The position numbers and the translations under genes were made by a program. The notes below the pieces were generated by a model. The model did not search any database and was not told where the DNA came from. It worked only from the letters and a program-made list of their open reading frames with translations. A stretch of 64,000 nucleotides of DNA from the NCBI GenBank assembly GCA_963704475.1, contig OY969900.1:62001-126000 (forward strand). Direction: 5' to 3'. This document shows, in pieces, positions 47,397 to 56,467 of the stretch. Source of the stretch: UBA9655 sp963704475 (GTDB lineage Bacteria > Pseudomonadota > Alphaproteobacteria > UBA9655). Numbering within the stretch: the first letter of the stretch is position 1; every line of letters begins with the position of its first letter.

Positions 47397-50084
47397 ATGT
47401 TTACCACACTGTTTCGGAAAGTTTTTGGCTCTGCTAACGACCGATATATTAAAGGCCTTGATAAAGTTGTTGAGCAAATCAATGGTTTTGAAGGAGCTAT
47501 AGAAAAACTTAACGATCAAGAGCTACGCGCAAAAACGGAAGAATTTCGTGCACGTCTTAGCAAAGGGGAAACCCTTGATCAATTGCTTCCAGAAGCTTTT
47601 GCCGTTGTGAGGGAGGCGTCAAAGCGTACTCTTGGTCAGCGTCATTTTGATGTTCAGCTTAAGGGAGGGATTATTCTCCACCGAGGCATGATTACAGAGA
47701 TGAAGACAGGAGAAGGAAAAACTCTTACATCCTCTCTTCCCGTGTATCTCAATGCGCTTACAGGTAAAGGCGTTCATGTTGTCACGGTGAATGATTATCT
47801 AGCAAAACGTGACTCCGAATGGATGGGCGCTATCTATAAATTCTTAGGCTTGAGTGTAGATTGTATTGTCCACGAACTGGACGATATGGAACGCCAAATT
47901 GCTTATAGAGCGGATATAACCTATGCCACAAATAATGAGCTTGGGTTTGATTACCTCCGCGATAACATGAAGTTCCGTCTTGAGGAAATGGTCCAACGGC
48001 CCTTTAATTATGGTATTGTGGACGAAGTGGATAGCATCCTTATTGATGAAGCCCGCACCCCCCTTATTATTTCAGGACCGGCAGAAAACTCTTCTGAGCT
48101 TTATGCTAAACTTGATCAAATCATTCCCCATCTTATTCCAGAAGATTATGAAAAAGATGAAAAAGCTCGTGCTGTAACCCTTACAGAGCAGGGGACCGAA
48201 CATGTCGAACAATTGTTGGCGAAGGCCGGACTTTTGGGCGGTAATGCTCTTTATGATATTCAGAATGTAGCCGTTGTTCATCATGTGAACCAAGCTCTCA
48301 AAGCTCATAAGCTTTTTGCGCGCGATGTGGACTACATGATCAAAGAAGGCAAGGTGATGATTATTGATGAATTCACCGGCCGTGTGATGGAAGGCAGGCG
48401 CTATTCCGAAGGGCTGCATCAAGCCCTTGAAGCTAAAGAACACGTTGAAATACAACAAGAAAATCAAACGCTTGCCAGCATTACCTATCAAAACTATTTC
48501 CGCCTTTATCCGAAGTTAGCGGGTATGACAGGGACTGGTGTGACGGAAGCGGCTGAATTTGCAGATATTTATAAGCTCGAGGTGTTAGAAATTCCAACAA
48601 ACGAGCCCGTTATTCGAAAAGATATGGATGATGAGGTTTACCGTACCGCGAGGGAAAAATATCAAGCTATTATCAAGCTGATTGAAGAGTGCCGTGAGCG
48701 CAAGCAACCTGTTCTTGTAGGAACGGTGAGTATTGAGAAATCTGAACTCCTTGCTGCTCTTTTGAAGCAAAAAAATATCCCTCATAATGTCCTCAATGCA
48801 AAATTTCATGAACAAGAAGCCAAGATCATTGCAGAAGCCGGTGTGCCGGGAGCCGTGACCATTGCAACAAATATGGCAGGCAGAGGTACAGATATTAAGC
48901 TTGGCGGAAATTTGGAAATGCGTATTGCTGAAGAAACTGCCCATATTGAAGATCTTGAAAAGGCCATCGTTCGTGAGAAAGAAATTGAGGCTGAAATTTC
49001 CCGCAATGCTTTAACAGTAAGAGAGGCCGGTGGGCTTTTTGTCCTCGGGACAGAGCGTCATGAAAGCCGCCGTATTGATAACCAATTGCGAGGTCGCTCA
49101 GGGCGTCAAGGCGACCCAGGAGCTTCTAAATTCTTCCTCTCTTTGGAAGATGATTTAATGCGTATTTTTGGCTCTGAACGTCTGGATAGTTGGCTGCAAA
49201 AGCTTGGTCTTGAAGAAGGCGAATCCATTATCCACCCTTGGATTAATAGGGCTTTGGAAAAAGCGCAGCAAAAAGTAGAAGCCCGTAACTTTGATATTCG
49301 CAAGCAACTTCTCAAATATGATGATGTGATGAATGATCAGCGAAAGGTTATTTATGAACAACGCCGTGAGATTATGGAAGCCGCAGATGTGCAAGACTTT
49401 ATCGTCTCGATGTGGGAAGAAGTTATTGACGTCCTTGTAAAACGGTTTATTCCTGAAAATGCCTATGCTGACAGCTGGGACGTGGGCGCGCTTCATGAAG
49501 AATGTTTACGCATTTTTTCCTTAAATTTACCAATTAAGGAATGGGCTGACGAAGAAGGCATTGCGGACGCAGAGATTACCACCCGTATTCACCGCGCTGT
49601 TCAGGATCACATGGATCATAAGGAAACAGTGTATGGCTCTGATATGATGCGTATCGCGGAGAAGTCTCTGCTATTGCGCTCCCTTGATCAACAATGGAAA
49701 GATCATTTGCTGACCTTAGATCATCTGCGACAAGGGATTAACCTAAGAGCCTATGGGCAGCGAGATCCCTTGAATGAATACAAGAGTGAAGCCTTTGAGA
49801 TGTTTCAAGACATGCTAACGCGTTTGCGTGAAAATGTAACAGGAACGTTGTGTCATCTCAAAATGGGAGAAGCAACACCTGAACAAGTTGAAACTGATAT
49901 TTTTGAACCTGCTGCAGCTCAAGATATGACACTTCATTATCATGAAGACCCTTACGATCCAGGAGAAACAGAAGATAAAACTCTTAAAGGTCTTGTGGAC
50001 TGGGGAAAGACGCCGCGCAATGCTCCGTGTCCATGCGGCTCTGGGAAACGGTATAAGCAATGCCATGGACAACTAACTGAATAG
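47397..50084 (+). CDS. secA: Preprotein translocase ATPase SecA
   Basis: SecA drives proteins through SecYEG. The 895-residue protein has the Walker A MKTGEGKT, DEVDSILIDEARTPL, the C-terminal helicase lobe with TNMAGRGTDIKLGG, and the helical scaffold domain. The final NAPCPCGSGKRYKQCHG is the zinc-binding tail that contacts SecB. The GGGGA site precedes the ATG. It follows rnr by 51 bases and is followed by mipZ after ten bases. Confidence 0.97.
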   Translation: MFTTLFRKVFGSANDRYIKGLDKVVEQINGFEGAIEKLNDQELRAKTEEFRARLSKGETLDQLLPEAFAVVREASKRTLGQRHFDVQLKGGIILHRGMITEMKTGEGKTLTSSLPVYLNALTGKGVHVVTVNDYLAKRDSEWMGAIYKFLGLSVDCIVHELDDMERQIAYRADITYATNNELGFDYLRDNMKFRLEEMVQRPFNYGIVDEVDSILIDEARTPLIISGPAENSSELYAKLDQIIPHLIPEDYEKDEKARAVTLTEQGTEHVEQLLAKAGLLGGNALYDIQNVAVVHHVNQALKAHKLFARDVDYMIKEGKVMIIDEFTGRVMEGRRYSEGLHQALEAKEHVEIQQENQTLASITYQNYFRLYPKLAGMTGTGVTEAAEFADIYKLEVLEIPTNEPVIRKDMDDEVYRTAREKYQAIIKLIEECRERKQPVLVGTVSIEKSELLAALLKQKNIPHNVLNAKFHEQEAKIIAEAGVPGAVTIATNMAGRGTDIKLGGNLEMRIAEETAHIEDLEKAIVREKEIEAEISRNALTVREAGGLFVLGTERHESRRIDNQLRGRSGRQGDPGASKFFLSLEDDLMRIFGSERLDSWLQKLGLEEGESIIHPWINRALEKAQQKVEARNFDIRKQLLKYDDVMNDQRKVIYEQRREIMEAADVQDFIVSMWEEVIDVLVKRFIPENAYADSWDVGALHEECLRIFSLNLPIKEWADEEGIADAEITTRIHRAVQDHMDHKETVYGSDMMRIAEKSLLLRSLDQQWKDHLLTLDHLRQGINLRAYGQRDPLNEYKSEAFEMFQDMLTRLRENVTGTLCHLKMGEATPEQVETDIFEPAAAQDMTLHYHEDPYDPGETEDKTLKGLVDWGKTPRNAPCPCGSGKRYKQCHGQLTE

Positions 50085-50094
50085 GTGTAAAGAC

Positions 50095-50904
50095 ATGACT
50101 CAAAAACCACATATTATTGTCTTAGGGAATGAAAAGGGAGGCACGGGAAAATCAACGGTGAGCATGCATATCATCGTCAGCCTTTTACGTATGGGTTTTT
50201 CAGTTGGGACGATTGATGTCGATGCTCGTCAGGGGACTCTTACCCGTTCCATAGAAAACCGCAAAATAACGGCTAAAAAAGTCCCTCTACCTCTGCCTGA
50301 ACATATCCCTATTTTGCCCAGTCAGCACCCTTCAAGAGAAGAAGCCATTCAAGAAGACAAGCACCACCTTGAAAATGCTCTGACTCAATTGGCATCTAAG
50401 CAGTTTATTTTGATTGATACGCCTGGAAGTGATTCGCCTCTCTCTCGTGCTGCCCATGCTGTTGCGGATACCCTCGTTACCCCTTTGAATGATAGCTTTG
50501 TTGATCTTGATATGCTCGTTCGTTTAAAGAGCGATACATTGGATATTTTAAGACCAAGCACCTATGCTGAAATGGTGTGGGAGCAAAAAAAACAACGCGC
50601 CATTCGTGATCAGGGGTCGATCGAATGGATTGTTTTGCGGAACCGTTTGAGTAGTATTACGGCAAAGAATAAAACGCAAATGGAAGAAGTTATGGGCCTC
50701 CTCTCAAAACGGCTCGGATTTCGGTATGTTCCTGGGTTTGGAGAACGTGTTATCTTCCGTGAGCTCTTCCTTGCAGGTATGACGGTTCTTGACTTGGAAG
50801 ACTGTAAGATTCCCCTGACATTGTCTCACGTTGCTGCGAAACAAGAATTGCGTCACCTTATCCAGAAGATGAATCTTCCCTATGTGGAACAATTGGCGGC
50901 GTAA
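50095..50904 (+). CDS. mipZ: MipZ-type division-plane ATPase
   Basis: A ParA/MinD-superfamily ATPase of 269 residues, with the deviant Walker A EKGGTGKST, DVDARQGTLTRSIENR, the switch region DTPGSDSPLSRAAH, and the conserved IEWIVLRNRLS. In alphaproteobacteria MipZ forms bipolar gradients that prevent FtsZ assembly away from midcell. It follows secA closely (ten bases). MipZ is a good marker for Alphaproteobacteria. A repetitive palindrome lies downstream. Confidence 0.93.
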   Translation: MTQKPHIIVLGNEKGGTGKSTVSMHIIVSLLRMGFSVGTIDVDARQGTLTRSIENRKITAKKVPLPLPEHIPILPSQHPSREEAIQEDKHHLENALTQLASKQFILIDTPGSDSPLSRAAHAVADTLVTPLNDSFVDLDMLVRLKSDTLDILRPSTYAEMVWEQKKQRAIRDQGSIEWIVLRNRLSSITAKNKTQMEEVMGLLSKRLGFRYVPGFGERVIFRELFLAGMTVLDLEDCKIPLTLSHVAAKQELRHLIQKMNLPYVEQLAA

Positions 50905-50908
50905 TGAT

Positions 50909-50998
50909 CAGGAGTCAGGAATCAGAGTACAGGGATCAGGGGACAGGGGACAGGAATCAGGAGAGACAGGGTTCCTGTCCCCTGATCCCTGACTCCTG
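50909..50998. terminator. Palindromic repeat/terminator after mipZ
   Basis: Several direct pieces (CAGGAGTCAGGA, AGGGATCAGGGGACAGG) are followed by their inverse CCTGTCCCCTGATCCCTGAC. They form a long GC-containing hairpin immediately after the mipZ stop, probably a terminator or REP-type element. The pattern of near-repeats (CAGGAATCAG, CAGGGATCAG) suggests local duplication. Confidence 0.65.
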
Positions 50999-51004
50999 GT
51001 AACT

Positions 51005-51433
51005 ATGGCTGAATTATTCATAGGTGCTTTTGGGATTGTTCTCCTCCTTCTTCTTTTACAAAGGATAGAGAATGTCGAAAAAAACATTCTCATAAAAACG
51101 CTCAAATGGACATTTGTTGGTGTATTGGTTTTCACAGGGATTTTTCTAACCTTGGTGGGACGCCTTTTCCATGTAGCAGCCATTATTGTGCTCTTGGTCC
51201 TTCTCTTACGGTCAGATGTGCACAAGTGGGTGAAACAAAAGAGGTCTCCTCTTGCCCTGTCGCCGCCTCTTACACCGAAAGAAGCAGCAGACCTTCTTCA
51301 TGTGAAAGTTAATGCCACTCCTCTTGAAATCCATGAAGCCTTTGAGCGTATGGAAGTTAAGGACTCAACCCATCGGGATCGCCTGATACAGGCAAGAGAT
51401 GTTTTATTGAAGAATAAGAAAAAGGGTCAGTAA
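51005..51433 (+). CDS. Membrane protein with degenerate J-like domain
   Basis: A 142-residue protein with two or three hydrophobic segments (residues 1-20, 35-75) and a short cytosolic C-terminal region (LTPKEAADLLHVKVNATPLE, IHEAFERMEVK, HRDRLIQARDVLLKNKK). That region follows the topology of the J domain in DnaJ/TIM14-like proteins of alphaproteobacteria. The HPD tripeptide required to stimulate DnaK is absent (EVKDSTHRD instead), so it cannot act as a normal co-chaperone. Function is unknown. It lies after mipZ with a hairpin between. Confidence 0.6.
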   Translation: MAELFIGAFGIVLLLLLLQRIENVEKNILIKTLKWTFVGVLVFTGIFLTLVGRLFHVAAIIVLLVLLLRSDVHKWVKQKRSPLALSPPLTPKEAADLLHVKVNATPLEIHEAFERMEVKDSTHRDRLIQARDVLLKNKKKGQ

Positions 51434-51498
51434 CTTTCTCATTGGCATTATTGCTCTTATCTATCCAGTCTTCTGGAAACAGTTTGTGATGTATGATG

Positions 51499-51519
51499 TT
51501 AGCGAAATTTTAACCTCTC
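51499..51519 (+). promoter_or_regulatory. Upstream element shared with the 32786 Cys-rich gene
   Basis: The 21 bases around GCGAAATTTTAACCTCTC match 19 of 21 positions of the element at 32864-32884 (minus strand). The elements lie 90 and 78 bases before their ATG codons. A TATACT follows 11 bases later in this copy. This suggests shared control of the two secreted Cys-rich genes. Confidence 0.55.
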
Positions 51520-51608
51520 ATGGATTATACTGACAGAAGAGCTCAAGGGCTTTATGATCATCATCTAAGGCAGAATTTGGGACAATACCATAAAAAAGGA
51601 AGATTGAA

Positions 51609-51875
51609 ATGTGTAAAAAATTGTTACAAACATCAGTACTGACTCTTGCCCTCCTGACTACGTATGGGACGGCTCAAGCGGTGGAGACGCCGGTGGCCGC
51701 GTTCGGCGCGTGCGCATTGGGATGCCTTGCTGACGGCCAGCGCTGCATCATAGGGGGGTTGAGAGATGCGTCACAGCCGGAAGAAGCTAATAACCTGAAT
51801 GCGGCGAAGAAATACGTATCCGACTGCGCCTCCAGGGGTGTTGAGTGCTATAAAACCTGCATGGCACAAAAGTAG
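51609..51875 (+). CDS. Small secreted cysteine-rich protein (member 3)
   Basis: An 88-residue protein with a signal peptide MCKKLLQTSVLTLALLTTYG cleaved near AQA, matching the leader of the other three family members. The mature 65 residues hold six cysteines in two groups (ACALGCLADGQRC and SDCASRGVECYKTC), separated by a helical Ala/Asn-rich stretch. The paired CxxxC-type spacing resembles helical hairpin disulfide proteins. The DNA of the mature part is GC-rich compared with that of the leader. AAGGAAG precedes the ATG. Function is unknown. Confidence 0.75.
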   Translation: MCKKLLQTSVLTLALLTTYGTAQAVETPVAAFGACALGCLADGQRCIIGGLRDASQPEEANNLNAAKKYVSDCASRGVECYKTCMAQK

Positions 51876-51964
51876 ATTTGTGCCCCCGGGGGAAAATTGC
51901 GCACCACGCTAACACGCGTGTATGACTATAATAAGACCCCTGTCGCTTTTATAAAAGGGCTGGT

Positions 51965-54286
51965 CTATCCCCTCTTCTTCCTCCCCCCTGTGCGTGGGGG
52001 GGCGGCTTTCTTAGCCGCAATGAGTTCAAGGGCGCGGTCTAAACCAATGGTCATCACATCATCTGTTTTCTTTAAGGAAACAAACAGACTGCCAATCTTA
52101 ACGTAGGGACCAAAACGGCCAATAGCTGCGGTGATGGGCTCTTTTGTTACAGGATCAAGGCCCACCTCTCGTGGAAGTGCGCCTAAGGATAGCGCCTCTT
52201 CAAGGGTGATAGTTTCAGGGGAAGCCCCTGTAGGTAGAGAGACCCGCTTTGGTTTTTCTTTCTTTGAGAGGGCCTCACCCCACTGGATATAAAATCCATA
52301 AGGTCCTTTTTTAACCTTCACAGAAAGCCCCGTTTTTGGGTCAGACCCTAACTCCCGCTCAAACGGTTCTTCTTGGATCAGCTCAGCTCCTTCTTCAGAC
52401 CCCATAAGGGGGCGCGTATATTTGCAAGTGGGGTATTCAGAGCATCCAATGAAGGCCCCAAATTTACTTAACCGGAGTCCTAAGGTCCCCTTTCCACAAA
52501 CCGGGCAAAGACGAGGATCTTTGCCTGGTTCAGTAATTGGGAAAAGAAAAGAGGAGAGGTCTTGTTGAAGTCGCTCTAGAACATCTTGGATTTTAAGATT
52601 TTTTGCGCCCTCTGTTGCTTGATGGAAGGGGGTCCAAAATTGGGTTAAAACATCTTTCCAAAAGAGGTCTCCATTAGAGATTTCATCAAGTTGTTCTTCA
52701 AGGTGGGCGGTAAAATTATATTCAACAAGATCGCGGAAATAATTCAACAGAAAGGCTGTGACAAGGCGCCCTCTGTCCTCAGGAATTAACGCTTTTTTCT
52801 CATTACGCACATAGCCCCGTTCTTGGAGAACTTGAAGGGTGCGGGCATAGGTTGAGGGTCGTCCAATACCAAGCTCTTCCATTTTTTTGACAAGGCTTGC
52901 TTCTGTATAGCGCGGAGGAGGTTGGGTGAAATGTTGAGCGGGTAGAATTTTATTTTTTTCTACAGCTTCTTTTTCTGTCAGAGGGGGCAGAAGCTTGTTG
53001 TCTTCTTCTTCCCCTTGGTCTTCATCCACACTTTCCCGGTAAAGGGTTAAAAAACCATCAAAGACAAGGATCGAGCCTGTCGCTCTTAACATAATGTCGC
53101 GCGCTTGAGAGGCTACATCGACCGTGGTTTGATCAAGTTCAGCGCTGGCCATTTGAGAGGCCATCATGCGCTTCCAAATAAGCTCATAGAGCCGAGAAAG
53201 ATCTTTCTCTAAGGAGTGGTCTTGAGGTTTCTTGGCAAAATCTGTAGGTCGAATCGCTTCGTGGGCTTCCTGAGCATTTTTTGCTTTTGTTTTATACTGA
53301 CGCGGCGAAGCGGGAAGGTAGGGCTTGCCAAACGATCCCTCAATCACTTTACGACACGCAGCAATGGCACTGCCTTCAACTTGGGTACTATCTGTACGCA
53401 TGTAGGTGATAAGGCCGGTTTCATAGAGTTTTTGAGCGAGTTGCATTGTCTTCTTGGGGCTAAACCCTAGTTTGCGAGAGGCTTCTTGTTGAAGAGTTGA
53501 CGTTATGAAAGGGGGGCGAGGATGACGCTGGACACGTTTTTTTTCAATTGATTCAACGTGATATTTTGCAGCCTTGATTTTTTCCTCGGCGTCTTTTGCT
53601 TCCTTTTCATGGGGCAAGGAGAATTTATCTAATTTTTTGCCCTCTAAATGGGTCAAGCGTGCTGTGAACGTTTTGTTTTCTTTCGTCAGGAAGTCGACGT
53701 CAATTGTCCAGTATTCTTGGGCCCTAAAGGCTTCAATTTCGTTTTCTCGGTCTACAACAAGGCGCAGAGCAACTGATTGAACGCGTCCTGCAGACTTACT
53801 GCCAGGGAGTTTACGCCATAAAACCGGAGAAAGGGTAAAGCCCACCAGATAGTCAAGACTTAGACGCGCTAAATAGGCCTCAACCAATTGGCGATCAATA
53901 GCGCGAGGGTGGGCCATCGCGGTGGCAACCGTTTCTTTTGTAATGGCATTAAAAGCAATACGCTGCGATTTTACATTTTTAAGAAGCCCTTTTTGCGATA
54001 GGACTTCTTGAATATGCCATGAAATGGCTTCCCCTTCGCGATCAGGGTCAGTGGCTAGGTAAAGATGATCAGCCCCCTTCAAGGCTTTTGCAATAACATC
54101 GAGATGTTTCTTGGCGCGCTCATCTACTTGCCATGTCATGGCAAAGTCTTCGTCAGGTTTAACAGAGCCGTCTTTTGAGACTAAATCGCGCACGTGACCA
54201 TAACTGGCAAGAACAGTATAGTCTTTGCCAAGGTATTTTTCTATTGTCTTTGCCTTTGAGGGAGATTCAACGACAACAACGTTCAT
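51965..54286 (-). CDS. topA: DNA topoisomerase I
   Basis: A type IA topoisomerase that relaxes negative supercoils. It has the Toprim start MNVVVVESPSKAKTIEKYLG, DPDREGEAISWH, the active Tyr in YMRTDSTQ near residue 300, and C-terminal zinc-finger/ribbon repeats (CPVCGKGTLGLRLSKFGAFI and later GRFGPYVKIG), ending in a basic KKAAPPRTGGRKKRG. I chose the ATG at 54286, overlapping the dprA stop as ATGA; the frame opens four codons earlier. It is the last gene of the plsY-dprA-topA set. Confidence 0.96.
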   Translation of the reverse strand: MNVVVVESPSKAKTIEKYLGKDYTVLASYGHVRDLVSKDGSVKPDEDFAMTWQVDERAKKHLDVIAKALKGADHLYLATDPDREGEAISWHIQEVLSQKGLLKNVKSQRIAFNAITKETVATAMAHPRAIDRQLVEAYLARLSLDYLVGFTLSPVLWRKLPGSKSAGRVQSVALRLVVDRENEIEAFRAQEYWTIDVDFLTKENKTFTARLTHLEGKKLDKFSLPHEKEAKDAEEKIKAAKYHVESIEKKRVQRHPRPPFITSTLQQEASRKLGFSPKKTMQLAQKLYETGLITYMRTDSTQVEGSAIAACRKVIEGSFGKPYLPASPRQYKTKAKNAQEAHEAIRPTDFAKKPQDHSLEKDLSRLYELIWKRMMASQMASAELDQTTVDVASQARDIMLRATGSILVFDGFLTLYRESVDEDQGEEEDNKLLPPLTEKEAVEKNKILPAQHFTQPPPRYTEASLVKKMEELGIGRPSTYARTLQVLQERGYVRNEKKALIPEDRGRLVTAFLLNYFRDLVEYNFTAHLEEQLDEISNGDLFWKDVLTQFWTPFHQATEGAKNLKIQDVLERLQQDLSSFLFPITEPGKDPRLCPVCGKGTLGLRLSKFGAFIGCSEYPTCKYTRPLMGSEEGAELIQEEPFERELGSDPKTGLSVKVKKGPYGFYIQWGEALSKKEKPKRVSLPTGASPETITLEEALSLGALPREVGLDPVTKEPITAAIGRFGPYVKIGSLFVSLKKTDDVMTIGLDRALELIAAKKAAPPRTGGRKKRG

Positions 54287-55416
54287 TCGCTTTTCCATTC
54301 TTCTTTAAGGGAAACCTTTCCGCCGAAGTGGCGTTCAAGGCGTCCTGCAATTTCCATCTCAAGGAGGACAATCCACACATCAGATGCCTGTAACTGACAT
54401 TCTCGGATCACTTCGTCAACATTTATCGGAACAATGCTTAAATTTTCGTATATAATCTTTCGTATCATCTCCAAGGAAGCAGAAGAGGAGGGTTCTTCAA
54501 GGGTTATCTCAAGGGGAGAGAGGCAAAGGGGCTTGCCAGGGGAAATCTCACTCGTAATGTCTTCAAGAGTTTCCGTCAGAATAGCACCATTTTTAATGAG
54601 CTTGTTGCAGCCATTTGCCCGAGGATCAAGGGGGTGACCAGGAATGGCAAAAACGTCCCGGCCTTGTTCAAGGGCGTATCTGGCTGTGGTAAGAGACCCT
54701 GATTTTAACGCCGCTTCCACAACTAAAACACCTCTAGATACGCCTGAAATAATGCGATTTCTGCGCGGAAAAAGGGTCGCATGGGGTTGGGTGCCAAAAG
54801 GCGATTCTGCAACCAGAACGCCATCTTGCGCAATTTTGGTGTAAAGACTTTCATTTTCTTGAGGATAGATATTATCAATTCCGCCGGCAAGAACAGCAAT
54901 CGTTCCGGTTTGAAGACTGGCCTGATGGGCAGCCGTATCAATGCCCCGCGCAAGTCCGGAGGCAATTCCCCAACCTTGTTTTCCAAGGTCCGAGGACAGT
55001 TTATGGGCCATTTTCTTGCCCATAGCTGAGGCGTTTCGCGCCCCCACGATCGCAAACAAGGGATGGTGCAAAAGATCAAGGTGCCCTTTAACCGTGATGA
55101 CCGGAGGAGCAGAGTCAATATGGCGCAGAAGAGGGGGATATAAGGGGCTTTCCAACGTTATAATTTGGGCCCCATAGGCGCGTGTTGCTTCAATCTCTTT
55201 CTCAACCTCTGAGCGAGGGGCGATTTTTAAGGGACGTTTTAGACCCCCCTGAGCCGCAAGCCGGGGCAAGACTTCCAAGGCCTTTTGTACGGAGCCAAAT
55301 TTCTTTAATAAATGATGGAATGTGATGGGGCCGATGTTTTCGGACCTGGCGAGTGTAAGCCAATCTAGAAGACCATTATCTGTCTCGGGGCGCGCCCGGT
55401 GGAATAGAGTTGCCAA
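54283..55416 (-). CDS. dprA: DNA-processing protein DprA
   Basis: DprA binds single-stranded DNA during natural transformation and loads RecA. The 377-residue protein has the Rossmann-like core with VGARNASAMGKKMAH, GLARGIDTAAHQASL, VLAGGIDNIYPQEN, and LPRRNRIISG-like FPRRNRIISGVSRGVLVVEA. It ends with a winged-helix domain (VDEVIRECQLQASDVWIVLLEMEIAGRL). The start is a TTG at 55416 inside plsY, a 41-bp overlap. It is coupled to topA. Confidence 0.95.
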   Translation of the reverse strand: MATLFHRARPETDNGLLDWLTLARSENIGPITFHHLLKKFGSVQKALEVLPRLAAQGGLKRPLKIAPRSEVEKEIEATRAYGAQIITLESPLYPPLLRHIDSAPPVITVKGHLDLLHHPLFAIVGARNASAMGKKMAHKLSSDLGKQGWGIASGLARGIDTAAHQASLQTGTIAVLAGGIDNIYPQENESLYTKIAQDGVLVAESPFGTQPHATLFPRRNRIISGVSRGVLVVEAALKSGSLTTARYALEQGRDVFAIPGHPLDPRANGCNKLIKNGAILTETLEDITSEISPGKPLCLSPLEITLEEPSSSASLEMIRKIIYENLSIVPINVDEVIRECQLQASDVWIVLLEMEIAGRLERHFGGKVSLKEEWKSE

Positions 55417-55999
55417 TTTTTAGTTCCCTCCCTGTTATGAGACGCCCGATATTGCTGCGGTGCGTCCAAGTTAAGAGACTAAAAAACAAAATGCAGAGAA
55501 TGACAAGATGATTTTCATTTAACCAAACCGCGTAAAGGGGACTGGCAAAAGCCGTCCCCAACGATGCTAAGGAAGAATAACGCGTAAGGAAGGCCACCAT
55601 AAGCCATGTGAGAAGACAAGCGCCAGCCAAAGGCCAGCTTAAAACAAGTATAACGCCAAAGGCAGTTGCAACGCCTTTTCCTCCATGGAATTTGAGCCAT
55701 ATAGGGAAAATGTGCCCCACCATAGCGCACAGACCTGCCCATTGCGCAAAAGAAAGCTCAAGGGAAGGCTCAAGAGCAAGGGCCAATAGAACTGCACAGC
55801 TTCCTTTCCCAGCATCCAGAAGGAGTGTGAGAAGGGCAGCGAGCTTACTTCCTGACCGGAGGATATTTGTTGCTCCAATATTTTTAGAGCCTGTTGTACG
55901 GGGATCTTTAAGGTTAAAAAGCCAACTGATGATGAGTCCAAAAGGAATGCTTCCCAAAAGATAGGATAGAAGAAGAAGTAAAAGGGGCGTGAGAGTCAT
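55376..55999 (-). CDS. plsY: Glycerol-3-phosphate acyltransferase PlsY
   Basis: PlsY uses acyl-phosphate to acylate glycerol 3-phosphate, the first step of phospholipid synthesis. The 207-residue membrane protein has the family motifs SYLLGSIPFG, GSKNIGATNILR, and HIFPIWLKFHGGKGVATAFG. It overlaps yacG at its start (ATGA) and dprA at its end. Confidence 0.95.
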   Translation of the reverse strand: MTLTPLLLLLLSYLLGSIPFGLIISWLFNLKDPRTTGSKNIGATNILRSGSKLAALLTLLLDAGKGSCAVLLALALEPSLELSFAQWAGLCAMVGHIFPIWLKFHGGKGVATAFGVILVLSWPLAGACLLTWLMVAFLTRYSSLASLGTAFASPLYAVWLNENHLVILCILFFSLLTWTHRSNIGRLITGRELKIGNSIPPGAPRDR

Positions 56000-56181
56000 T
56001 TTTCTCCTTTCTCCTCTGTCTTTTCCTCTTCCTCATCTACCTTTGTTTCTTCTCCTTCAATACGATAATCTCCGCGAAACCAGCGGGCGAGGTCAATATC
56101 TGCACACCTTTTCGAGCAAAAGGGGCGGAATTCAGGGACAGTTGGTTTTTTACACAAGGGGCAGATAGGGGGCTTGGTCAT
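55996..56181 (-). CDS. yacG: DNA gyrase inhibitor YacG
   Basis: A 61-residue zinc-finger protein of the YacG family: PICPLCKKPTVPEFRPFCSK provides the CxxC...CxxxC zinc site (third and fourth Cys in CSKRC), followed by DLARWFRGDYRI. E. coli YacG inhibits gyrase. The C-terminal tail is very acidic (KVDEEEEKTEEKGEK). It overlaps plsY as ATGA and lies upstream of it. Confidence 0.9.
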   Translation of the reverse strand: MTKPPICPLCKKPTVPEFRPFCSKRCADIDLARWFRGDYRIEGEETKVDEEEEKTEEKGEK

Positions 56182-56220
56182 GTTTTAGAATCCATCGTTA
56201 TGAATAAAAAATAGCGCAAT

Positions 56221-56456
56221 GCCTTTCAGCTCTCCCCTTGTGGGAGAGGTCACTCTCGAAGGGAGCGGGTGAGGGGGTATTTAAAATCTCATCTTTTAAG
56301 AGATTCATCTCGTCTCCAATTGGTTCTCATTGACTTATGCCACGTTTCTATTTCAAAAAAACATACCTTTAATCCAAGCCAAAATTATTCAAATAGACCC
56401 CTCACCCGCCCCGCTTACGCGGTGTAACCTCTCCCACAAGGGGGGGAGGTAGAAGG
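56221..56456. repeat. Large palindromic intergenic repeat (CTCTCCC type), copy C
   Basis: The arms AGCTCTCCCCTTGTGGGAGA and TCTCCCACAAGGGGGGAGGT, with inner GAGCGGGTGAGGGG/CCCCTCACCCGC, mirror copy A at 24418. It fills the region between maf (ends 56468) and yacG (starts 56181). It could form a very long hairpin and a barrier between the two units. Confidence 0.75.
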
Positions 56457-56467
56457 ATTCATACCGA

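Noticed and set aside
50909..50998. CRISPR array suggested by near-repeats
   Set aside because: The units are overlapping, irregular and form one hairpin; there are no equal-length spacers or cas genes.
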